Assembly (NCBI GenBank): GCA_030037105.1
Contig: JASHRY010000213.1
Span: 1 to 11,723, forward strand
Origin: Xanthobacteraceae bacterium
Lineage (GTDB): Bacteria; Pseudomonadota; Alphaproteobacteria; Rhizobiales; Xanthobacteraceae
Reading direction: 5' to 3'
Length of the DNA: 11,723 bases
A program made the translations under genes and the position numbers. Below are positions 7,004 to 11,723 of the stretch, piece by piece; within the stretch, counting starts at the first letter, position 1; the number at the start of each line of letters is the position of its first letter. Under the pieces are notes generated by a model. That model searched no databases. It saw only the letters and a program-made list of their open reading frames with translations, and was not told the origin of the DNA.

Positions 7004-8035
7004 TCACACATAGGGAACCTCGATGCGGGAGCGGCGCTCGAGCCAGGGCGGAACCGGAAGTTTTTTTTCGCGCAGGAACTGCGGATTGAACAGCTTCGAT
7101 TGATAACGCGTGCCGTAATCGGCGAGGATGGTGACGATGATGTGCCCGGGACCGAGGTCCTTCGCCAGGCGAACGGCGCCGGCGACATTGATGCCGGAGG
7201 AGCCGCCGAGGCAGAGTCCTTCGTGCTCGAGCAGGTCGAAGATGATCGCCACCGCTTCCGCGTCGGGAATCTGGTAGGCGACGTCGATCGGGGCGTTTTC
7301 GAGGTTTTTGGTGATGCGGCCCTGGCCGATGCCCTCGGTGATCGAGGAGCCCTCGGATTTCAGTTGGCCGGTCGTGTAGTAGCTGTAGAGCGCGGCGCCC
7401 ATCGGATCGGCGAGCGCGATGCGCACCGCACGGTTGCGCGACTTGAGCGCCATGCCGACGCCGGCGAGCGTGCCGCCGGTGCCCACGGCGCAGACGAAGC
7501 CGTCGACCTTGCCGTCGGTCTGCCGCCAGATTTCCGGCCCGGTCGTCTCTATGTGACCCTGGCGGTTGGCCACATTGTCGAACTGGTTCGCCCAGATCGC
7601 GCCGTTCTTTTCGGTCTTCGCCAATTGCGCGGCAAGCCGGCCGGAGATCTTCACGTAATTATTGGCATTGGAATAGGGAACGGCCGGCACCTCGACCAGC
7701 TCGGCGCCGCACAGCCGCAGCGTATCCTTCTTCTCCTGGCTCTGGGTGTCGGGAATGACGATGACGCTGCGAAATCCCATGGCGTTGCCGACGAGAGCAA
7801 GCCCGATGCCGGTGTTGCCGGCGGTCCCCTCGACGATCACGCCGCCGGGCCGGAGCGCGCCTTTCTTCACCGCGTCCTCGATGATGAACAAGGCGGCGCG
7901 ATCCTTCACCGACTGGCCCGGATTCATGAATTCGGCTTTGCCGAGAATGGTGCAGCCGGTCGCCGCGGATACGCGTTCGAGCTTGATCAAGGGCGTGTTG
8001 CCGATCGCCTCGATGATTCCATTGTAAACTTGCAT
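7004..8035 (-). CDS. cysK: Cysteine synthase, PLP-dependent (O-acetylserine sulfhydrylase type)
   Basis: This 343-residue protein of the cysteine synthase/cystathionine beta-synthase fold has all key sites. The PLP lysine is K44 in NPGQSVKDR, the substrate loop is TAGNTG (71-76), the PLP-phosphate loop is GTGGT (185-189), and SSG (279-281) contacts the pyridine ring. It makes cysteine from O-acetylserine and sulfide in the cytoplasm. It is somewhat longer than enteric CysK (about 320) and ends in a basic tail (LERRSRIEVPYV). A related role, such as cystathionine beta-synthase, is possible, but no CBS or other extra domain is present. The start ATG 8035 is chosen because similarity begins at once (VYNGIIEAIGNTPLIKLE); the extra 36 codons of the open frame upstream do not resemble the family. 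No good Shine-Dalgarno is visible. It is the first gene of the minus-strand sulfur block. Confidence 0.9.
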   Translation of the reverse strand: MQVYNGIIEAIGNTPLIKLERVSAATGCTILGKAEFMNPGQSVKDRAALFIIEDAVKKGALRPGGVIVEGTAGNTGIGLALVGNAMGFRSVIVIPDTQSQEKKDTLRLCGAELVEVPAVPYSNANNYVKISGRLAAQLAKTEKNGAIWANQFDNVANRQGHIETTGPEIWRQTDGKVDGFVCAVGTGGTLAGVGMALKSRNRAVRIALADPMGAALYSYYTTGQLKSEGSSITEGIGQGRITKNLENAPIDVAYQIPDAEAVAIIFDLLEHEGLCLGGSSGINVAGAVRLAKDLGPGHIIVTILADYGTRYQSKLFNPQFLREKKLPVPPWLERRSRIEVPYV

Positions 8036-8055
8036 CGTTGCATGTCCGAAGGAAG

Positions 8056-8179
8056 CGACCCTAAATGAGCAAATCCTTGGAAACAAGGCTAGCGGGATAC
8101 GCCGATCGACAGGATCTCCGACCGGCGCGAGAGAGCGATCCAAGCCGGTTTCTCGGCATTGTCGGATTTGCTAGGGTCG
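8056..8179. promoter_or_regulatory. Interrupted 16-bp inverted repeat in the cysK/M24 divergent promoter region
   Basis: The divergent region 8036-8208 carries CGACCCTA (8056-8063) and GCAAATCC (8069-8076) on the left, and their exact complements GGATTTGC (8164-8171) and TAGGGTCG (8172-8179) on the right. The left copy has 5 extra bases between its halves; the right copy has none. The arms are 87 bp apart, one near each gene start, as would suit a regulator binding both promoters. No convincing -35/-10 pair was recognised. Confidence 0.45.
8075..8088. other. Small GAAA-loop hairpin in the divergent region
   Basis: CCTTG (8075-8079) and CAAGG (8084-8088) enclose the four bases GAAA on the plus strand (TTTC on the minus strand). 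It overlaps the end of the left arm of the larger inverted repeat. It could be part of an operator or a leader structure; it is short and may be chance. Confidence 0.25.
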
Positions 8180-8208
8180 GCGTGGCCTAGCCGAGAGGAG
8201 GTCGAATC

Positions 8209-9393
8209 ATGCTCGACATCAGCACGCACCAAAGCGCAGCACCATTCGACGCCGCGCGGCTCGACCGGTTGATGGAGGAAGCCGGCATCGATGTGCTGCT
8301 TGCGACTTCGAAGCACAATGTCCAATATCTGCTCGGCGGCCACCGCTCCTTCTTTTTTGACACGATGGATGCGATCGGGGTTACCCGCTATCTGCCGGTT
8401 GTCGTCTATCTGCAGGGCGCGCCGCAGAAGGCCGGCTATTTCGGCCATCGCATGGAGGGCTATCAGACCGAGCTGAGACCGTTCTGGGTCGCGGAGGTCA
8501 ACACCGCAAGCTCGGGCGCGCTCGACGTGATAGGCGTCGTCGCGGATTATCTCCGCCGACTTGGGAAGCCCCGGCGTATCGGCATCGAGCGTTCGTTTCT
8601 GCCGGCGGCCTCGGCGGATGCGCTGCGCGCGGCGTTCCCCGACGCCGAGTTCAAGGACGCGCTGTTCGTGCTCGAGCGGCTGCGCGCGCGCAAGACGCCG
8701 GAGGAGCTGGAGAAGCTGCGGCGCGCCTCCGACCTTGTCATCGATTCGATGCTCGCCGTCATCGCCGGTCACGGGCCTGGCGCGACCAAGGCGCAAATGG
8801 CCGAGGCGCTACGCCGCGAGGAAACGGCGCGCGGATTGACGTTCGATTATTGCCTGATCGCCGCGGGATCGAGTCTCAACCGAGCGCCCTCCGACCAGCG
8901 TTGGGAAAAGGGCGACGTGCTCTCGCTCGATTCCGGCGGCAATTATCACGGCTATATCGGCGACCTCGCGCGCATGGGCATCGCCGGCGAGCCCGACGCC
9001 GAGCTTAAGGACCTGCTCGCCGAAGTCGAAGCGATCCAACAGGCCGCGTTCAAGCCGATCCGCGCCGGCGTCAATGGCGGCGAGATTTATGCCGCGGCCG
9101 AGCCGGTCTTGAAGCAATCGAAGCTGCACAATCATTACGAGTTTCTCGCCCACGGCATGGGACTCGTCAGCCATGAAGCGCCGCGGCTCACCAATTCGGG
9201 TCCGGTGCCCTACGATGCCTATGACGCGCAGCGGCCGCTCAATGCCGGCATGGTGATCTCGGTCGAAACCACGCTGCAGCATCCACGCCGCGGCTTCATC
9301 AAGCTCGAAGATACGGTGGCGGTCACGCCGACGGGCTTCGAAGTCTATGGTGATCGCGGTCGCGGCTGGAACCGCGCCGGCGGCGGCGCCTGA
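8209..9393 (+). CDS. M24 family metallopeptidase (Xaa-Pro peptidase/creatinase-like)
   Basis: This 394-residue protein has the two-domain plan of the M24 group: an N-terminal creatinase-like domain (about 12-160) and a pita-bread catalytic domain (about 168-380). All five metal ligands can be placed: D241 (SLDSGG), D252 (YIGDLAR), H315 (AHGMGL), E353 (SVETTL) and E367 (KLEDTV); H322 (SHEAP) is the likely second active-site histidine. This suggests a working dinuclear metallohydrolase acting on Xaa-Pro peptides or a related small amide. Creatinases and ectoine-type hydrolases share the fold, so the substrate is open. No signal peptide is seen, so it is cytoplasmic. The ATG at 8209 has an excellent GAGGAGG (8194-8200) at about 8 nt. 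It is transcribed divergently from cysK and shares that regulatory region. Confidence 0.88.
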   Translation: MLDISTHQSAAPFDAARLDRLMEEAGIDVLLATSKHNVQYLLGGHRSFFFDTMDAIGVTRYLPVVVYLQGAPQKAGYFGHRMEGYQTELRPFWVAEVNTASSGALDVIGVVADYLRRLGKPRRIGIERSFLPAASADALRAAFPDAEFKDALFVLERLRARKTPEELEKLRRASDLVIDSMLAVIAGHGPGATKAQMAEALRREETARGLTFDYCLIAAGSSLNRAPSDQRWEKGDVLSLDSGGNYHGYIGDLARMGIAGEPDAELKDLLAEVEAIQQAAFKPIRAGVNGGEIYAAAEPVLKQSKLHNHYEFLAHGMGLVSHEAPRLTNSGPVPYDAYDAQRPLNAGMVISVETTLQHPRRGFIKLEDTVAVTPTGFEVYGDRGRGWNRAGGGA

Positions 9394-9425
9394 TCCGCTC
9401 TGCCGCCGAAGCGTGTGAGGATGGC

Positions 9426-9653
9426 TTAGATCGGGCTGCGGCCGAGGCCGGCGCGCCGATTGCGCTCAAGCGCGTCGATGTCGCGCTTGAGTTTGTGCAA
9501 ATAAGCAAAATACGCGCTTCCGGCTGCGGCCCAGCACACGGCCGCGACTGCGAAGATCGTCGGTTCAACGTCAGGCAAAAGTTGCTTGACGAGCATGCAA
9601 GTTATCGCCCAGGCGACAAGTACAAAAAGCGTCCGCGGTAACAGATACGCCAT
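9426..9653 (-). CDS. Small two-helix membrane protein, unknown function
   Basis: This 75-residue protein has two hydrophobic segments: about residues 8-25 (LFVLVAWAITCMLVKQLL) and about 32-54 (IFAVAAVCWAAAGSAYFAYL). A charged, probably helical C-terminus follows (LKRDIDALERNRRAG). No family is recognised. The start is uncertain: ATG 9653 is chosen because the hydrophobic part begins right after it, but no clear Shine-Dalgarno is seen; an in-frame ATG at 9686 would add 11 residues. It converges on the M24 gene with 32 bp between the stops. The helix-turn-helix membrane layout and the plausible charged tail argue for a real gene, but short ORFs in GC-rich DNA can be misleading. Confidence 0.5.
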   Translation of the reverse strand: MAYLLPRTLFVLVAWAITCMLVKQLLPDVEPTIFAVAAVCWAAAGSAYFAYLHKLKRDIDALERNRRAGLGRSPI

Positions 9654-9720
9654 GATCCGGCCGTGCTGAAATGCGGGCGCGATCATGGCCGAACATGGTT
9701 GGCGGTCGGTAAATTTCAAA

Positions 9721-9749
9721 TTGACGCATCGCATCGCCGCGGCTATTCG
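9721..9749 (+). promoter_or_regulatory. Weak candidate housekeeping promoter upstream of the kinase-nucleotidyltransferase gene
   Basis: TTGACG (9721-9726), a 17-nt spacer and TATTCG (9744-9749) resemble a sigma-70 promoter. The -35 is strong and the -10 poor, as is common in alphaproteobacteria. It would leave a leader of about 130 nt. It overlaps an AT-rich 11-bp palindrome AATTTCAAATT (9712-9722). The region 9654-9883 otherwise shows no convincing gene. Confidence 0.3.
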
Positions 9750-9883
9750 TTTGCCTGCGATTGCCCGAAGGGTGTCGATGATGCGTGCGATCCGCGTGGC
9801 GAGGGCAGGCTTCCTGCGCGCGGCGGTCGGCGCAGATGACCGGGCAAAGACGAGCTGCGCGTCAGAGACGGGGGAGCTACCGA

Positions 9884-10654
9884 GTGCAACGAAAAATACT
9901 CATCATGGGACTGCCGGGCGCGGGCAAAACGACGCTCGCCAACGCGCTCGCGCCGCTGCTCAACGCGGTGGTGTTCAATGCCGACGCGGTGCGCGCCAAT
10001 CTCTCGCGCGATCTCGGCTTCAGCCATGACGACCGCGTCGAACATGCGCGCCGCATGGGCTGGATGTGCGATCGCGTCGTCGAAGCCGGCGGCACCGTGA
10101 TCGCCGATTTCATTTGCCCGACCGCGGAGACGCGCGCCGCCTTCGGCGAAGCCTTCACGATTTGGGTCGATCGCATCGAGACGGGTCGCTTCGAGGACAC
10201 CAATCGGATGTTTGCTGCGCCGGAGCTGTTCGATCTGCGCGTCAGGAAGCAGGGCACGCCGCAATATTGGGCCGAACAGGCGTTGGCGCGGCTGCGGCCG
10301 GCGTTCGATCCGCAGAAGCCGACGGCGCTGTTCGTCGGCCGATATCAACCGTTCCACGGCGGCCACCAGCGCCTGATCGAGGAGGGTCTGCGGCGGGTCG
10401 GCCAGGTCTGCATCGCGGTTCGCGATACCCACGGCACCGACGGCAAGAATCCGCTGCCGTTCTTCGCCGTCAAACAGCGCATTGAGGCCGCGCTTTCGGC
10501 CCATGCCGGGCGCTTCGTGGTGGTGCCGTTGCCGAACATCACCAACGTCTTCTACGGCCGCAACGTCGGCTATAATGTCGAACGCATCGTGCTTGATGAG
10601 ACGACGGAAGCGATCTCCGCGTCCAAGGTGCGCGCGCTCAGCACCGGGCCATAG
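9884..10654 (+). CDS. APS-kinase-like domain fused to HxGH nucleotidyltransferase domain
   Basis: This 256-residue cytoplasmic protein has two nucleotide-binding domains. Residues 1-140 resemble adenylylsulfate kinase (CysC): Walker A GLPGAGKTT (9-17), NADAVRANLSRDLGFS (32-47), DRVEHARRMG (50-59) and VIADFICP (72-79). The usual DGDNVR is NADAVR here, and the C-terminal APS-binding stretch of CysC is not recognisable. Residues 146-256 resemble NMN adenylyltransferase/cytidylyltransferase domains: FVGRYQPFHGGH with HGGH at 158-161, and ISASKVR at 244-250. It may phosphorylate a substrate and then add a nucleotide, or make PAPS or a dinucleotide; none of this can be decided from sequence. The GTG at 9884 is chosen because GGGGAG lies 7 nt upstream and the kinase fold starts directly; an in-frame ATG at 9785 would add 33 residues with no domain character. 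It stands alone between the small membrane protein and the island edge. Confidence 0.82.
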   Translation: MQRKILIMGLPGAGKTTLANALAPLLNAVVFNADAVRANLSRDLGFSHDDRVEHARRMGWMCDRVVEAGGTVIADFICPTAETRAAFGEAFTIWVDRIETGRFEDTNRMFAAPELFDLRVRKQGTPQYWAEQALARLRPAFDPQKPTALFVGRYQPFHGGHQRLIEEGLRRVGQVCIAVRDTHGTDGKNPLPFFAVKQRIEAALSAHAGRFVVVPLPNITNVFYGRNVGYNVERIVLDETTEAISASKVRALSTGP

Positions 10655-10679
10655 CTACGGTTTGCGGCCCGAGCGTCTT

Positions 10680-10700
10680 TCGCCGCCCTTCCGGGGGCGA
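10680..10700. terminator. Hairpin between the kinase fusion gene and the tRNA-Asn remnant
   Basis: TCGCC and CCC on the left pair with GGG and GGCGA on the right around a TTCC loop, with one bulged G. It lies 26 bp after the stop of the plus-strand gene and also 31 bp past the 3' end of the minus-strand tRNA remnant, so it could end either transcript. There is no T-tract on either strand. Confidence 0.35.
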
Positions 10701-10730
10701 CGAGTCGAATCGTACAGCTCTTGAATTTGT

Positions 10731-10775
10731 TGGCTCCCCGGGCCGGATTCGAACCAGCGACCAACCGGTTAACAG
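10731..10775 (-). tRNA. tRNA-Asn(GTT), 3' fragment only; attachment-site remnant
   Basis: Read on the minus strand, the 45 nt give the anticodon loop CTGTTAA (10775-10769, anticodon GTT, Asn), the 3' anticodon stem CCGGT, a variable loop TGGTC, T stem GCTGG, T loop TTCGAAT, T stem CCGGC, acceptor strand CCGGGGA, discriminator G and encoded CCA (ending at 10731). The T stem pairs with one G-U. Upstream of the anticodon loop the sequence does not pair with the stem and no D arm or 5' acceptor strand exists, so the gene is cut exactly at the loop. This is what remains when a tyrosine integrase recombines at the anticodon loop. The fragment has no promoter and is not functional by itself; the intact copy should be at the far end of the element. 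Confidence 0.9.
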
Positions 10776-11019
10776 CGCATTTTTGTCTTGGTTCACGCAG
10801 GGGCGCCCCGGTGCAAGGCGGAGCGATTTTTCTTGCCAGGGCGGCCACTTGCGATAATCATAGCGGTGCATCACGGCGCACGCAAGAGCATGCGAGGGCG
10901 GCGATTCCGTTGCCCTAGCGTTGCCCCAGCGAATAAGATCGCAAGCGCGCCAGTCGTTCGGTGGAAAAGCCGGGCCTCGGATTCGTGGATGTTGCCCGGC
11001 CAAATCGGAGGGTCAACCT
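10776..11019. other. Spacer between attachment site and integrase; candidate arm-type sites
   Basis: No gene is seen here. Short repeats stand out: ATTTTT followed by CTTG at 10779-10790 (2-nt gap) and 10826-10835 (no gap); tandem CGTTGCCCTAG (10908-10918) and CGTTGCCCCAG (10919-10929), with a third GTTGCCC at 10991-10997; an inverted pair CTTGCGAT (10848-10855) and ATCGCAAG (10938-10945); and the palindrome GGGGCGCCCC (10800-10809). Such clusters beside an integrase gene are where arm-type sites and excisionase or IHF sites usually lie. Confidence 0.4.
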
Positions 11020-11723
11020 GTGCAAAAGCGGGTTCTCACGGATCGTGCACTCAGGGCGCTCAAGCCAGCCCCAAGGGGCAAGCGATATGACGTGATGGAC
11101 GGCGTCGTGCCGGGGCTCGGCGTCCGGGTCACCGACAAGGGCCAGCGCACTTTCGTCCTGGTCGCACGTTTTCCCGGCGGCAACAACCCGACGCGGCGAT
11201 CGCTCGGGGAGTACGGCGCCATCACGCTTGAAGCGGCGCGCGAGAGGGCGCGGGACTGGATCGAGCTGATCCACCGCGGCACCGATCCCAAGCATGCCGA
11301 GGAACGCGACCGGCTGGCTGCGGCACGTGCGCGCGAGAACTCGTTTGCGGCTGTCGCTGAGGCGTTCATTGCCCGCCACGTGTCACAGACGCGTAAGGGC
11401 GCCGAGGTCGCGCGCGACATCCGCCGCGAGTTCATTGAACCTTGGAGCGATCGGCCGATAACTGACATCACGCGGCATGACGTGATGGCCGTCATCGACG
11501 CGGCCGTTGACCGCGGCGCGCCGTACCAGGCGCACAACCTGCTCGGCTATGTGCGCCGGCTTTTCAACTGGGCGATCGCGCGCGGCACGTACGGTCTGGA
11601 GTCGTCACCCTGCGATCGGTTGAAGCCGCGCGACGCGATCGGTCCTAAGAAATCACGCAAGCGCATCCTTGACGATGACGAGCTACGCGCATTTTGGAAA
11701 TGCACGGCCGCGATGGGCTATCC
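11020..11723 (+). CDS. Tyrosine integrase, DUF4102/P4 type (3' partial)
   Basis: The window holds the first 234 codons; the gene runs off the right edge. Residues about 3-92 are the DUF4102 arm-type DNA-binding domain (LTDRALRALKPAPRGKRYDVMDGVVPGLGVRV with TFVLVARFPGG and SLGEYGAITLEAAR). Residues about 105-200 are the SAM-like core-binding domain (SFAAVAEAFIARH to LFNWAIARG). The catalytic domain begins near KRILDDDELRAFW (214-226); the catalytic Arg-His-Arg-Tyr residues lie outside the window, so activity cannot be judged. The protein would integrate and excise the element by recombination at the tRNA-Asn site. The start is GTG 11020, supported by GGAGGG (11007-11012) with a 7-nt spacing and by the domain starting at once. 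It reads away from the attachment remnant into the element. Confidence 0.92.
   Translation, partial: MQKRVLTDRALRALKPAPRGKRYDVMDGVVPGLGVRVTDKGQRTFVLVARFPGGNNPTRRSLGEYGAITLEAARERARDWIELIHRGTDPKHAEERDRLAAARARENSFAAVAEAFIARHVSQTRKGAEVARDIRREFIEPWSDRPITDITRHDVMAVIDAAVDRGAPYQAHNLLGYVRRLFNWAIARGTYGLESSPCDRLKPRDAIGPKKSRKRILDDDELRAFWKCTAAMGY

Larger units (their letters stand above)
10731..11723 (+). mobile_element. Left end of a tRNA-Asn-integrated genomic island or integrative element
   Basis: The remnant attachment site (10731-10775), a 244-bp non-coding spacer with repeats and a tyrosine integrase facing inward form one end of an integrative element that continues past the window. The genes to the left are ordinary chromosomal ones. 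The predicted order is chromosome, tRNA 3' remnant, integrase, cargo, intact tRNA-Asn, chromosome. The type of element (prophage, ICE or island) cannot be told from this part. Confidence 0.85.

Noticed and set aside
6713..8068. 451-codon plus-strand open frame opposite the sulfurtransferase and cysteine synthase genes
   Set aside because: It is antisense to two genes with intact catalytic motifs; its composition (Asp, Gly, Arg, His rich, no domain) is that of a GC-rich shadow frame.
8036..8143. N-terminal extension of cysteine synthase to 8143
   Set aside because: Family similarity begins at the ATG at 8035; the extra codons cover the divergent promoter region and its inverted repeat.
9785..9883. 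ATG at 9785 as start of the kinase-nucleotidyltransferase gene
   Set aside because: The 33 extra residues are Arg/Ala-rich without domain character, while GTG 9884 has a good Shine-Dalgarno and begins the fold directly.
10731..10775. A complete tRNA gene at the island edge
   Set aside because: No 5' acceptor strand, D arm or 5' anticodon stem is present to the right of 10775; bases there mismatch the stem at the middle positions.
10721..10918. Plus-strand reading frame of 65 codons containing GFEPATNRLTA
   Set aside because: This peptide is the translation of the antisense of the tRNA-Asn T arm and anticodon region, a well-known false protein at tRNA genes.

Overview
The window is GC-rich DNA with tightly packed genes. 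An aapQMP-type amino-acid transporter, a persulfide dioxygenase-rhodanese fusion, a DUF1272 protein and a perfect match to the alphaproteobacterial EcfG promoter consensus all point to an alphaproteobacterium. Most likely it is a member of Hyphomicrobiales (Rhizobiales) of the Bradyrhizobium/Xanthobacteraceae type. The genus cannot be fixed from the sequence alone.

Layout, left to right. (1) 1-2822, plus strand: the end of an aapQ-like permease gene, then aapM-like permease and aapP-like ATPase genes, forming a polar amino-acid ABC importer whose binding-protein gene (aapJ) would lie upstream of the window. (2) 2823-3714: an AT-rich intergenic region with a candidate general-stress (EcfG) promoter, followed by an exported Spy/LTXXQ-family protein with a Gly/His-rich tail. 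Two consecutive perfect hairpins separate it from the convergent block. (3) 8035-3874, minus strand: a probable five-gene operon read right to left, cysteine synthase, 3-mercaptopyruvate sulfurtransferase, a small DUF1272 zinc-binding protein, a persulfide dioxygenase-rhodanese fusion and an exported methyltransferase-like protein. Three of the five handle cysteine, H2S or persulfide sulfur, so the block looks like a sulfide/persulfide handling unit with two unexplained partners. (4) 8036-8208: a divergent promoter region with a long interrupted inverted repeat, then an M24 metallopeptidase on the plus strand. (5) 9426-9653: a small two-helix membrane protein, minus strand. (6) 9884-10654: an APS-kinase-like domain fused to an HxGH-type nucleotidyltransferase domain.

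(7) 10731 to the end: the left edge of an integrative element. Only the 3' 45 nt of a tRNA-Asn(GTT) gene remain (minus strand), cut exactly at the 5' end of the anticodon loop. About 245 bp further in, a tyrosine integrase of the DUF4102/P4 type starts at a GTG and runs off the window. This is the classical picture of an island integrated at a tRNA 3' end. An intact tRNA-Asn and the cargo are predicted to lie to the right.

The most interesting items are the island boundary and its cargo outside the window, the kinase-nucleotidyltransferase fusion of unknown substrate, the stress-promoter/Spy unit, and the two orphan members of the sulfur operon.
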